DNA of 64,000 nucleotides from positions 1 through 64,000 of the forward strand of contig CAYRWA010000094.1 of NCBI GenBank assembly GCA_964427915.1. The letters run 5' to 3'. The DNA comes from JAGLCW01 sp964427915. GTDB lineage: Bacteria; Caldisericota; Caldisericia; UBA6126. The notes below the pieces were generated by a model. That model searched no databases and was not told the DNA's origin. It worked only from the letters and a program-made list of their open reading frames with translations. The translations under genes and the position numbers were made by a program. Of the stretch, positions 54,694-64,000 are shown in pieces. The first letter of the stretch is position 1, and every line of letters begins with the position of its first letter.

Positions 54694-55971
54694 TTATTCA
54701 AATCTGGTCATTTCTTCAAACAGTTTCATAATAAAATGATCCGTCATGCCGGATATAAATTCAACAATAGCTAGTGAAAAATCTTGTGGAATAGTATAGA
54801 CAAAAAAGTGTTTGGATAAAGAATTCTGCTTGGCTATTGAAGAAATATTGGAATATGACAACAGCCATTTCGAAAAATAACTGCTTAGTAGGGGGAATGA
54901 ATTGGCTGATTGCCATGCTTGAATATCACAAACAATGTTGTCTTGTTCTTCTTTTAAATAGTCGTAGATAGACGAGATCATTAATTGGGCATACTTCTTA
55001 TATACTTTTAGGCGGGGATGTTCGTAAATATGTTGTTTGCTAAAATTTCGCAATTCCTGGAGCAAATTGTAGTACGATTCAGAGAAATGAAGGCCACTTG
55101 TTGGTGAACTACTTTTGCATAAGTCCATAATTAAAGTATGGATTAAAACTGTATTGTTTATTGTTTCGTGGGTATTCTTTTCGGAAAACTTATCATAAAT
55201 AGATTGTAAGATATTCATTTGTTTTGGATTCAAGATCTTCAGAGAAAGGGCATCTTCGATGTCTCGCCCTACGTAGGAAATTGTATCTGCAATTCGGACA
55301 ACGCATCCTTCCCATGTAAAAGGTTGTGTAATTCCGGGATGTTGAATGGAATGAAGGGGCAACGCTTCACTCCTTGGTATCAGAGTTCTGTTGTTTGTTT
55401 CTCCACAGTGACATACGATCCCATCTCGCACTGCATACGTTAAGTTTAAACCTTCTTTTGTACCACTAGGATCAGGGAGATTTTCAAAGTAATCCACAAA
55501 TCGTAGACCATTTTTTTCATGCCAAAATGGGTAAAGGTTACAATTTGGTGGTAAATAGTGAGACAAGATTTTTTCCCCCTCATGGCCAAAAGGAGGGTGC
55601 CCAATATCATGCCCTAAAGCAATTGCACGAGCTAACTCAGTGTGCAAACCTAAATGGTCACTAATGATGTTGCTCACTGCCTCAACATGTTGCACATGTT
55701 CCATGCGGGTGCATATATGATCGTTGTTGGTTGCATAAAATACCTGCGTTTTATGCTTCAACCTGCGATACCCTCGCGAGTGGATGATTCTTGTATAGTC
55801 ACGGAAAAAAGGGGATCGAATATCATTTTTCCTTGGATACAGCGGGGTGGACCGTGAAATAGCTTGGTCCCACTTAGGGTTCGTCTCATTAATGGCAACG
55901 TCAGCAAATTGGCTTTTCATACTTTGATTGTACAAAATATCGCTTAAAAATACAGCTTTTCTTGAAAGCAT
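54694..55971 (-). CDS. dgt: dGTPase-like HD-domain triphosphohydrolase
   Basis: This protein (425 residues from ATG 55971; an ATG at 55920 would give 408) has SPFFRDYTRIIHSRGYRRLKHKTQV, TRMEHVQHVEAV and ALGHDIGHPPFGHEGE, the HD metal site (H...HD...D) of Dgt-type dNTP triphosphohydrolases, and VVRIADTISYVGRDIEDAL later. It would remove triphosphate from dGTP or other dNTPs. The shorter start is possible since the promoter of the divergent gene covers the first 17 codons. It leads the dgt-lipoprotein-nuclease operon. Confidence 0.9.
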   Translation of the reverse strand: MLSRKAVFLSDILYNQSMKSQFADVAINETNPKWDQAISRSTPLYPRKNDIRSPFFRDYTRIIHSRGYRRLKHKTQVFYATNNDHICTRMEHVQHVEAVSNIISDHLGLHTELARAIALGHDIGHPPFGHEGEKILSHYLPPNCNLYPFWHEKNGLRFVDYFENLPDPSGTKEGLNLTYAVRDGIVCHCGETNNRTLIPRSEALPLHSIQHPGITQPFTWEGCVVRIADTISYVGRDIEDALSLKILNPKQMNILQSIYDKFSEKNTHETINNTVLIHTLIMDLCKSSSPTSGLHFSESYYNLLQELRNFSKQHIYEHPRLKVYKKYAQLMISSIYDYLKEEQDNIVCDIQAWQSANSFPLLSSYFSKWLLSYSNISSIAKQNSLSKHFFVYTIPQDFSLAIVEFISGMTDHFIMKLFEEMTRFE

Positions 55972-55989
55972 TATTGGTTAGAGTATAAT
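55962..55989 (+). promoter_or_regulatory. Predicted promoter of the SBBP protein gene
   Basis: TTGAAA at 55962-55967 and TATAAT at 55984-55989 with a 16-bp spacer; the inferred start lies about 11 bp before the ATG at 56007, which has AGGAGG at 55996-56001, so the leader would be very short. Confidence 0.5.
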
Positions 55990-56006
55990 AAGTATAGGAG
56001 GAATTC

Positions 56007-57431
56007 ATGAAACTACGACGCGATCTAAAAGTGATAGTATTATTGGTAAATCTATGTATATTCATGCTGTTTTCCTCTGGTTTTGTGTTTCTTCCCTATT
56101 CAACATTGCACCTACACTCCTATTTAGATGAAGATGCAAGAGTGATCTCATTAACGGATCCAGCAGGATCTCATTTCCTCATGGGCACATATGTAGATAA
56201 TGATTCTTCTGAGAAGCAAAGCAATATTTTTATACGAAAACTGAATGAAGATTTCTCGAAGCAACTGTTTGAGATTCAGTTTGGGGGAAATGGCAATGAG
56301 TATTTGACCGATGCAGCATGCTCGCAAGACCTGTTGATTGTTTGTGGAAGTACTCGATCTACGGACTTACCTACATCTGAGAATGCTCTTTTCTCGGAAC
56401 CCCTAGGTTTAGGGGATGGCTTTATTGCTATCTTTGATCTTGATGGAAATCTTCAATATTGCACATATATAGGAGGCTCATCCACAGATTTCTGTACATC
56501 AATTTGCATTCAAGGTAACGAATTGCATGTCGTTGGAACTACCTGGTCGGACCAATTTCCTATCACTCCTAATGCCTTCCAGAAAAGACTCTATGGCAAT
56601 ACGGACGTTTTTTATATGCGTCTCCATCTTTCTTCATATGCACTAGAGTATTCAACCTATCTAGGAGGTTCTGGCGAAGAATACTGTGCATCCCTTTGTG
56701 TGGTCAACGAAGAAGCAGTTTTATATGGTAGAACTTCTTCGCGAGATTTTTTTCTCACAGAGAATGCATACAATCGATCTTTTAATGGGGGAGAGTGGGA
56801 TTTATTTTTAATCTCATTGTCTCGTCTTGGTTTACCAACGTACTCTACCTATATAGGTGGAAGCCGAAATGATTTTGCTAGTGCCATGGAAATATCTCCT
56901 GATGAAAAGATTTTTGTGGTAGGTCGTACCTATTCATTCAATTATCCCATTACCCCTACTGCAATTCAACTTGACTTAAACGGATTATCAGACGGCTTTG
57001 TAAGCGTATTTGACCCAAAAACAAAATCGTTGTTGTATTCTAGCTTTTTTGGTGGAGATAAAACCGAGTATCCCGAAAGTATTGCTTTTATTGATACCAC
57101 CCCTGTTATTATAGGAAGAACTTTTTCTGAAAACCATTTTCCCCTTACATCCAATGCATTGCAAGGAAAATTTGCAGGTGGTTGGTCGGATGGATTCATT
57201 CTTTGCCTCGATGAAACGGCCTTTTCTCTTGTCTACGCAAGCTATCTGGGAGGAGACAACAGAGATTCTATTGATAGCATTGTTTGGTCTGGGAAACCGA
57301 ATCAGGTATATATGGCAGGAAGAACTATGTCCTCAGCCATACCAGCAAAGACAATAGCGTACGTGCTGGAGGAACCTCAGGAGGAAAAATGGAATGGTTT
57401 TGTCATGAAGTATTGGCTCCCCATTGAGTAA
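56007..57431 (+). CDS. Exported SBBP-repeat beta-propeller protein
   Basis: This 474-residue protein has an N-terminal hydrophobic export segment (VIVLLVNLCIFMLFSSGFVFL) and at least six repeats of about 50 residues with the SBBP pattern (YSTYLGGSGEEYCASLCV ... FFLTENAYNRSFNGGEWDLFLISL; YIGGSRNDFASAMEI ... YPITPTAIQLDLNGLSDGFVSVF). AGGAGG precedes the ATG. The giant protein gene follows 68 bp later on the same strand. The role is unknown; surface or extracellular placement is inferred. Confidence 0.85.
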   Translation: MKLRRDLKVIVLLVNLCIFMLFSSGFVFLPYSTLHLHSYLDEDARVISLTDPAGSHFLMGTYVDNDSSEKQSNIFIRKLNEDFSKQLFEIQFGGNGNEYLTDAACSQDLLIVCGSTRSTDLPTSENALFSEPLGLGDGFIAIFDLDGNLQYCTYIGGSSTDFCTSICIQGNELHVVGTTWSDQFPITPNAFQKRLYGNTDVFYMRLHLSSYALEYSTYLGGSGEEYCASLCVVNEEAVLYGRTSSRDFFLTENAYNRSFNGGEWDLFLISLSRLGLPTYSTYIGGSRNDFASAMEISPDEKIFVVGRTYSFNYPITPTAIQLDLNGLSDGFVSVFDPKTKSLLYSSFFGGDKTEYPESIAFIDTTPVIIGRTFSENHFPLTSNALQGKFAGGWSDGFILCLDETAFSLVYASYLGGDNRDSIDSIVWSGKPNQVYMAGRTMSSAIPAKTIAYVLEEPQEEKWNGFVMKYWLPIE

Positions 57432-57499
57432 ACTGTAACCTTCTGTTTTAAAAATCGGTAGTACAATAGAACTAGATTTTTTTTGAGGGTGTGTACTAC

Positions 57500-60400
57500 A
57501 TGAGAAAATTATGTATTTGGTGTATAGGTATTGTTTTTTTCTTGGGTTTTTACCAGGTTCCCCATCAACAATTTGTATCTGCTTCTTCCCCGTCCAAGGC
57601 TTATTCTTGGAATCATAGTATCCAGCAGTGGTATTCTGTTGGGTATGATTACAATCACGAACCATTAAAAGAAGACCGCCATTTTCCATGGCAAAAAACT
57701 TCTACCAGTACATGGGGGAGTGATGAATATCCCATGAAGTCTACCCTGTTGGGAAAGAATACTCACCCAGTCTATTATACTTGTTTCTATCTTGATTTGA
57801 TTCCTGATGGTGGACGCACCAGGGGTCAGCAAAAATATTACGTCGTTGTTGATGACCAAGGCAATATTTGGCTAGATCCAGACGGAGTCTTTCAAAATTG
57901 TATCTATCAACCCCAGCACGATCCTAAACATCCACTATATGTGGAGGGAGGTTGCGAACAGGCGAATGTTCTCGATGGTAAAATCCGGTACTCTTTTGAT
58001 CCTGATCCAGGCAACAACACTCTTGGTCCATATTCGGTTCGTACTATTATCCAGGGAAACAATACAACGATAAAGATCCAAGGGCGTACTTTTGTTGTTT
58101 CTCTTTTGGATCGTATTGATTATGGTACTGAGACATATGTAGATAAATCTGATTGGGACTCCGGTTTGAAACTTGTACCCTTCCAAAGAACAGAAAAACA
58201 TACAGACAACCATATACGAAACCAACAATATGATCCGTATGAAGATATCTATCAATGTGCTAGTGCATCTGCTACTACAGTGCAAACAGGAGATATTCGA
58301 CGCACTCCCGTTGTCATTGATAACGAAACTATCTATACGCCCAATAGCATAGTTGAACCAGGAGATTTTGATATTGGGCGCAGTCTGGTGCCTTTTCAAG
58401 AAAACGAAATGCATTCTGATCAAGTACAAACAGATGGATTGTATACGAATAGTGCAAAATATGGTTACACTTTTTTCCCAGAGTTTATTTATCGAGTCAC
58501 ATCCCCCTCCTTGATGCAGGTACAGGAAAACTCTACAAGGCTTACGGCAGTGGATATCAAAATGGATCCTGACAACTACGTTTTGATAGATGCTGGGATA
58601 TTCTCTCAAGATGCTTTCTGTCTGTTTGAAGTGTCTACTACTGGCAAACGACTACCAATGGGTTTTCAAACAAATCTAATCCATGGAATGAAGGACTTTT
58701 TTACAGTTCGAATACATTCTCAAAATACAGATATTCCTGAATCCTTTTCTTCTCTTTCAAAAGGTGTTTTAGTGGAAGGAGATACATATATTTTCACTTC
58801 CTTTATTTCTTCTATAGAGCCTCAATATGCAGGTTATATGGGAATCGAATGGTTTTATGATAACGGTGTCAACAACAAACGAGCCATAAAAACCACTCCA
58901 CTCATAGCAAAAGACTTGCAAGATAATTTTCACCTGGATGGTTGTGCAGAAGAAGTACTTGGATTGTCGGACTCAAGTGCGGATTTAGATTTCGAAACAA
59001 CGTTGTTTCCTATTGAAGATGCTATTTGTTTTTACGATGCATCAGGGAATGGTTTGGGAGTTGGTGATCCAATCTATCGAGACAGGGATCGCAATTATGT
59101 CGTATCAGAAGGAGACGAGAGGATGGTTCATACGATCTGTTCGGTCGGTTTGCAAACCATTGAATATTCTGCTGGTACTACTGTCACGTTTGGGGATGCA
59201 GATGTTGGCCGTGTAATCTCGTCTATTTCTTCTGATTATTTATGGACGGATCAAGGTAGCAAGAAAACTGAAAACGATAAAAACGGGAGAATGGACCCAG
59301 GCGAATCGATTTATAAAAAGGCCTCCATTCGTGATAAGATTTCAAAAGTACAAGCCAATGATATTCGAATTACTTCTGCTGACGTATATGGAGTGCAATA
59401 CAAACAAGGAACTATTGTAAAGCCAATGTGTCACTTTTATCGGTACTCAAAGTTTTATGGTGTGTCGATGAAGTATAACGGAGTATTTTCTTACATTGAT
59501 GTACCTATACTGCCAGGGGTGCAGCCAATTCAGACGCGTCAGTCTGCTCCGTTTCAAGTGGAGCAAACGGCAGAGCTACAGATAGACCTTATTCCACAAA
59601 AAGAAAATCAATCTGTCTATATTTTTATTGATGAGCCTTCGTTAATCTCCTCGACAGTACCTGTCCCTATGAGTGTACGAGGTGTAGAAAATACAAAAAA
59701 AGTGGGAACAGAAATTTTTTCTATTACACCTTTTACAAGTAGTTTAACCACCCAAAAATGGAAATATCCTCTTTCGCTTCTTGTTTTTGTAGACCTTCCG
59801 GGCGTGGATTATCCCTTTATGGATTTAGAAGATCCCGTCTATAATGCTTATTTTTACCAAACCGAAATTGATCGACGTGAAAAGCGTTACAAAGAACTTC
59901 TACCCGACAATTTTACACCCGATTACTGTACGGTTTTATCCTTTCATGTGTACCCAGAAAATGCTACCGTAAAGACTTCAAAGGACCATGTTAGCAATTT
60001 TGACTTGCGATTTCCAAACCTGTGGGGCACCTTGATAAACGAGGACAACCCATTGGATGTAAATGACCCTTATGGCGTGATCGCTTCTCAATCTGGCGAT
60101 TTGATTGTTGGCAACTACAATGCAAAGGGAGCTGGGGTTGATTACTTGTTTACAGCATATGCGTCTATGCCATCTGGTGTACAACGGTATATTGTCCAAG
60201 TAAACACAGATCAAAGCTATTGTTTCTGGTTATGGGATGACAAGGCACCAGAAGGAGTCTTGGATTTTTCGGATGGTCTTTACGGACCCATTTTTGTTTA
60301 CCAACAAGCATCCTTTACGAATAAAGATTGCTCAGAAGAATTCTTTTTGTACAAAGAAGACCCAATAGGTTTCAACCAGATTACCAAAAATGATGAAATA

Positions 60401-63400
60401 GGGATTTTTGATGGAGGAGATCACGAAATCTTATTCCAAGACAATACGTATCGTATTGTTAATGCAAGGGTGGAAACATTCGGAGTGGACGTGTTATTCG
60501 AGACCTATGGGGGCCTAAACGAGGGAGATCCGGGTGGAGACTATCCAATCGCGTTGAAACCTATGTATGGAGAAGATACTGTGTATTTGCGAACCTATGC
60601 AAAGAACGCCTTATACGATTACAACAAATCACTGCTGCATCCTCCTTGTTTCATGCAAATTGAATCAGGACAAATACAATACATAGGTCATCGTACTATA
60701 AAAACTCCCACTGTGAATGACATAAATTTTACAAATCTTTCCATCGTTGATCATGGTCTGCAATATTCCGATGTAGATTATACTGCAGGGAAAAACCCTT
60801 TGTCCTCTTTGCCAGAACCTACCATTGTATCACCGTACAATCCCATTGTTCGTAACTGGCATCTAGATTTTATTGCCTATCCTGCAGGGCAAGCTCATGT
60901 GGGCCGAACGGTATATCGCAGAAGATATGCTCGAGGAGCCGGTACATTTGGATTCTGTGCTACCCCCACTATTTCAAGTGCATTGTACGAAGAAAGCCCT
61001 TTCCGAAAATTGGGAGCAGAGCAATTCCCCATGACAGACTATGACTTTATGTTTACACTACAAACAAAAGCTGGTGATTTTTTATCTTTTGGCGAAGAAA
61101 CTCCCTCTCATCTTCGAATCAATAAAATTGTAGTGGAAGGACCCTTTAAGTGTCCACAAATATTGGACCGAAATAACGGAAGTGTAGTACCTTCGAGCCG
61201 AATTCCTCTTATCTATAACGATACGGGGAAACTAGTCATTGATCGAAGTATAGCCAAATGGTATCAAATGCCAGGCGACGACTGGACAGGTTCGATTGGT
61301 TTTGGAAAAGATGAGATCTTTTTCCAGCAGAGGGATTGGAACCCTCTTCTTGTGCGAACCGGAATCCTTGATTACACGGGGATACCTTCTGTTATAAAAA
61401 TCCCCGAAATTACTCTTTTGCGAAGTGGTGTTCTTCATATCACTGTTATCCTGGCCGATGGAACAACCGTGGAATTGGGTGATTGCTGGAGTGAAGAACC
61501 CTTTGTGGGCATTCCCGTGCATGGCCTTGACTTTGAGAATATTCCAGAAAGCCTGGAGGTTTTTACTGACCATGTTCTGAAGCCAACTTTGTACGAAAAA
61601 GAACCCTATCAGGAAGTAGATTTATGCAACAATGCCTATGTAATTTTATGGCAGGATCGAGGAATTCGTCTTCATAGTGCCATGGCACTAGACCCATATG
61701 AAATTGGAGCTGGTGATGGACGTATTAACTTTGGAGGCGGATCTTGGCTGGACTTAAATGAGGATGGAAAAGTTTCCTTTGCAGATTGGGAAACCGAAAT
61801 TGTAGGTACATATTATGTGGATACAAATTGTTGGGCTGGTGGAGTGTTTGATGGTCGAACAAAAAATGTAGATAACGGTGTGTACCCCCTAGAACTAACA
61901 GAAGAAACCGGAACACAAATTACACAATATGGGGTAGACTTTTGCAGTCGAGAAGGAGATAACTATTCACGCAGACCTGACCATATCATTTCTACCGAAG
62001 AAGTAACTCCAATATATCTGCAGGCATACAAGTTTTACGATGACAATGGTGACCGCGCATTTACCCCTTTGTTTCATGGCCGATCTCACGAAGTGTACCT
62101 GGCTGGGGAGAAATCGATTCGTATTCAACCCCATGAAGATTTGTTTGTTACTACCTATCCATCGCCCTTAACGGCAGGGTGTATTGCAGAACTGGTAGAT
62201 CCTGGGAACCCGCTAACGATCCAAGTACAAGATTCTTCTGGTACGCCCATGAATTTCTCATTTGGAGTTATGGATTCAAGTGGACGCAGTGATGTTGACG
62301 AAAGAGATGCTTGGCAGCATTTGTTTGTGGATACACCTAAGGAACCTCTCCCTCAATACTACTGGACTCGAACTGATCTGCATAACCAAGACAATATCGA
62401 TGCATGCAATGCAAAAATGTACTCCAAACCAAACAATCCTTTTAGCCCTATTCGGATTGATTTTAAAGAAAGTCATGAAGGCAAATACAAGTTTTTGAAT
62501 TTTGTTGCCAACGATGAAGGAGCTTTTGAAGTAGTGGTTTACTCACCTGATCATTTACACATGGGCCGAACCTATGTTACGGTTGCTCCTCCTCAAATTG
62601 AGTATTCAATAATGCCCTTGGTTCTTGACCGACATGGTAATATTCGAGGGGCAATGGATGTGCGAGATCCTGATTTTTTAATGACGGCAGGGGTAAACAA
62701 AATATATCTTCTTTCTGTTCAAGCATATACCCCACAAGGAGTATTAATCAAAGGGGTGGATCGCAAAAACCCATTTCGTAATGAACAAACAGGAGAAACA
62801 ATGTCTTATTCTGGTCGCATGACACCTTATACAACCAAGCCAGCTAGTTTTGATCTTCATGAGAAGTTTGACAATGTTCCGCAAGGATATTTTTTGCATA
62901 TGAGTATTCTACAGGATTTAGAAAATATTTCGATGGATCCATCCAACACTTTTCAAATGGCTGGGTTTGATGGTACCGAGTATGCCACAGCGGAAACAGT
63001 CTACTACAATACATCGAACGTTATGTACGACAATGGGCTGTTCTCCAAAACAGGTCGCATAGAACCAAACCCCACAATGATTCTTGAAGATGGGTGGGGA
63101 TATGGCTGCATATACAACAGGGCACACGATGGCGTGTATATGTTTACAGACTTTAACAAAGATGGCATGTTAACCGTTGAAGACTCATTTTCTATCGATA
63201 AAAATGGGGAAGTTTGGTTTTTTATCTATGCAGAAGATGTTTGTAATGTAGGTGTTCTTGTCAATTGCAATGATTTTTCTAGTTCTTCTATGTTTAGCGA
63301 TGTGGTGGGTAGACCTCCTACCTTTTCTGACAGTCCAACTACAGTGTATGGAAGATACCGTAAAAACTGGGATTCTATCAATGGGTATTCTATGGCGGAT

Positions 63401-64000
63401 GGTATTTTTAAATTGGATTGGGATGCGTTCCCTCAAAGAAACATTTCTATACGCCCTCCTGTTCCAATAATACGAGACTCTGAAACACAATTGCCTATCA
63501 GACGAGACCTTTTAAACCCTTCAAATTACGACCTAGTATATGGTATTACGAACTCTCTCCATGTGTATTTGCAGCCAGCAGACAGCAGAGATCTACCAAT
63601 AGAGGGAGGGTGGGTGCATTTGCAAGGAAACCAGCACGAAAGTTCTATTTATGCGGGTTTAGAGGCTGTTGATAGAACCAACCGTAGGGCGACGCTGTCG
63701 TATACGCCAACTGGTATTGGTGAGGCTACTTCTTCGCTCTTATATTCAGCAGAAAACAATTTGTATATTCTTGATCCCGACACTTTTACAACCCCACTAC
63801 GCTATGTAGTAGACCTTGGTGTTGATTTTGACATATTGAAAGCCTTGGATATCAAGTTTCCTTACAAGCCTGATTTGATTCAAAACATGGAAAACGATTT
63901 AACAATTCAAATTCGAGAAAAAGGTACCAACGCTCCTGTTGAAAATGTTACGGTATCAGTTTCTGGAGAAGGTTTTTCTGTAACCAGATTGACCAATGAA
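57500..64000 (+). CDS. Giant exported protein, truncated by the window edge (at least 2167 codons)
   Basis: I translated this frame from the ATG at 57500 to 64000 and found no stop, so the gene is open at the right edge. The N-terminus is a signal peptide (LCIWCIGIVFFLGF ... VSASS). The rest is beta-rich with many Asp, Asn, Gly and Tyr residues. EF-hand/dockerin-like calcium loops occur at about 593-602 (DKNGRMDPGE), 1418-1431 (DLNEDGKVSFADWE) and 1884-1895 (DFNKDGMLTVED). Residues near 225-229 and 296-300 share LVPFQ within a repeated motif 71 residues apart. The last visible residues (TIQIREKGTNAPVENVTVSVSG) look like the start of a Big_1-type Ig domain. It is probably a large surface or extracellular protein; function unknown. 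Confidence 0.85.
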   Translation, partial: MRKLCIWCIGIVFFLGFYQVPHQQFVSASSPSKAYSWNHSIQQWYSVGYDYNHEPLKEDRHFPWQKTSTSTWGSDEYPMKSTLLGKNTHPVYYTCFYLDLIPDGGRTRGQQKYYVVVDDQGNIWLDPDGVFQNCIYQPQHDPKHPLYVEGGCEQANVLDGKIRYSFDPDPGNNTLGPYSVRTIIQGNNTTIKIQGRTFVVSLLDRIDYGTETYVDKSDWDSGLKLVPFQRTEKHTDNHIRNQQYDPYEDIYQCASASATTVQTGDIRRTPVVIDNETIYTPNSIVEPGDFDIGRSLVPFQENEMHSDQVQTDGLYTNSAKYGYTFFPEFIYRVTSPSLMQVQENSTRLTAVDIKMDPDNYVLIDAGIFSQDAFCLFEVSTTGKRLPMGFQTNLIHGMKDFFTVRIHSQNTDIPESFSSLSKGVLVEGDTYIFTSFISSIEPQYAGYMGIEWFYDNGVNNKRAIKTTPLIAKDLQDNFHLDGCAEEVLGLSDSSADLDFETTLFPIEDAICFYDASGNGLGVGDPIYRDRDRNYVVSEGDERMVHTICSVGLQTIEYSAGTTVTFGDADVGRVISSISSDYLWTDQGSKKTENDKNGRMDPGESIYKKASIRDKISKVQANDIRITSADVYGVQYKQGTIVKPMCHFYRYSKFYGVSMKYNGVFSYIDVPILPGVQPIQTRQSAPFQVEQTAELQIDLIPQKENQSVYIFIDEPSLISSTVPVPMSVRGVENTKKVGTEIFSITPFTSSLTTQKWKYPLSLLVFVDLPGVDYPFMDLEDPVYNAYFYQTEIDRREKRYKELLPDNFTPDYCTVLSFHVYPENATVKTSKDHVSNFDLRFPNLWGTLINEDNPLDVNDPYGVIASQSGDLIVGNYNAKGAGVDYLFTAYASMPSGVQRYIVQVNTDQSYCFWLWDDKAPEGVLDFSDGLYGPIFVYQQASFTNKDCSEEFFLYKEDPIGFNQITKNDEIGIFDGGDHEILFQDNTYRIVNARVETFGVDVLFETYGGLNEGDPGGDYPIALKPMYGEDTVYLRTYAKNALYDYNKSLLHPPCFMQIESGQIQYIGHRTIKTPTVNDINFTNLSIVDHGLQYSDVDYTAGKNPLSSLPEPTIVSPYNPIVRNWHLDFIAYPAGQAHVGRTVYRRRYARGAGTFGFCATPTISSALYEESPFRKLGAEQFPMTDYDFMFTLQTKAGDFLSFGEETPSHLRINKIVVEGPFKCPQILDRNNGSVVPSSRIPLIYNDTGKLVIDRSIAKWYQMPGDDWTGSIGFGKDEIFFQQRDWNPLLVRTGILDYTGIPSVIKIPEITLLRSGVLHITVILADGTTVELGDCWSEEPFVGIPVHGLDFENIPESLEVFTDHVLKPTLYEKEPYQEVDLCNNAYVILWQDRGIRLHSAMALDPYEIGAGDGRINFGGGSWLDLNEDGKVSFADWETEIVGTYYVDTNCWAGGVFDGRTKNVDNGVYPLELTEETGTQITQYGVDFCSREGDNYSRRPDHIISTEEVTPIYLQAYKFYDDNGDRAFTPLFHGRSHEVYLAGEKSIRIQPHEDLFVTTYPSPLTAGCIAELVDPGNPLTIQVQDSSGTPMNFSFGVMDSSGRSDVDERDAWQHLFVDTPKEPLPQYYWTRTDLHNQDNIDACNAKMYSKPNNPFSPIRIDFKESHEGKYKFLNFVANDEGAFEVVVYSPDHLHMGRTYVTVAPPQIEYSIMPLVLDRHGNIRGAMDVRDPDFLMTAGVNKIYLLSVQAYTPQGVLIKGVDRKNPFRNEQTGETMSYSGRMTPYTTKPASFDLHEKFDNVPQGYFLHMSILQDLENISMDPSNTFQMAGFDGTEYATAETVYYNTSNVMYDNGLFSKTGRIEPNPTMILEDGWGYGCIYNRAHDGVYMFTDFNKDGMLTVEDSFSIDKNGEVWFFIYAEDVCNVGVLVNCNDFSSSSMFSDVVGRPPTFSDSPTTVYGRYRKNWDSINGYSMADGIFKLDWDAFPQRNISIRPPVPIIRDSETQLPIRRDLLNPSNYDLVYGITNSLHVYLQPADSRDLPIEGGWVHLQGNQHESSIYAGLEAVDRTNRRATLSYTPTGIGEATSSLLYSAENNLYILDPDTFTTPLRYVVDLGVDFDILKALDIKFPYKPDLIQNMENDLTIQIREKGTNAPVENVTVSVSGEGFSVTRLTNE

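Noticed and set aside
57935..58609. 224-codon open frame on the minus strand
   Set aside because: It is antisense to the giant plus-strand gene, has odd composition and no ribosome binding site.
1..64000. Insertion sequences, prophage or CRISPR arrays
   Set aside because: No transposase, integrase, phage structural gene or regular repeat-spacer pattern was seen on either strand.

Overview
The window is 64 kb of AT-rich bacterial chromosome with no phage, transposon, rRNA or CRISPR locus. Signals that point to a Firmicutes-like or related low-GC anaerobe are: strong AGGAGG-type ribosome binding sites, several TTG/GTG starts, rpmF-plsX, a two-subunit L-serine dehydratase, two-subunit glycine decarboxylase, a YhaO-YhaN pair, a SigB/SigF-like sigma factor, and many secreted proteins with copper-amine-oxidase-like 'stalk' domains. 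The exact phylum cannot be fixed from sequence reading alone. Amino-acid catabolism is prominent (glycine cleavage, serine dehydratase, threonine aldolase, P5C dehydrogenase, an ALDH7-type dehydrogenase), so an amino-acid-using lifestyle is plausible (inference).

Layout: 0-6.3 kb holds the 5' end of a tmRNA, rpmF-plsX, a methyltransferase, purM, a secreted stalk-domain protein and plsY. 6.3-16.5 kb has a large secreted gingipain-like peptidase, gcvH-gcvPA-gcvPB (no gcvT), a secreted BNR-repeat/stalk protein and a sigma factor whose end runs into a 46-bp perfect palindrome carrying a canonical parS site. 16.5-28.2 kb has mnmG, an amidohydrolase, a five-gene operon (AlbA_2, PmbA-like, DUF169, membrane protein, DUF212), a degenerate receiver/PAS/kinase-like protein, an ALDH7 dehydrogenase and a FetAB-like ABC exporter. 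The only gene-free stretch above 300 bp is 28207-28771; it is AT-rich and carries DnaA-box-like sites, an inverted repeat and an imperfect duplication. 28.8-41.5 kb has a half-size TauE protein, a phosphoesterase, a five-gene envelope operon, threonine aldolase and YhaN-YhaO. 41.6-49.6 kb has transporters, pruA, an esterase, tRNA-Leu, a bactofilin-like membrane protein, ispG and an MscS channel. 49.7-56 kb has sdaAB-sdaAA set among envelope genes, then a divergent dGTPase/lipoprotein/nuclease operon. 56-64 kb has an SBBP propeller protein and a giant secreted protein (at least 2167 codons) open to the right edge.

Genome style: genes are tightly packed. Five of the convergent gene pairs overlap at their 3' ends by 16-50 bp, and one more is separated only by the parS palindrome. 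Secreted propeller and stalk proteins recur throughout, which suggests an elaborate cell surface.
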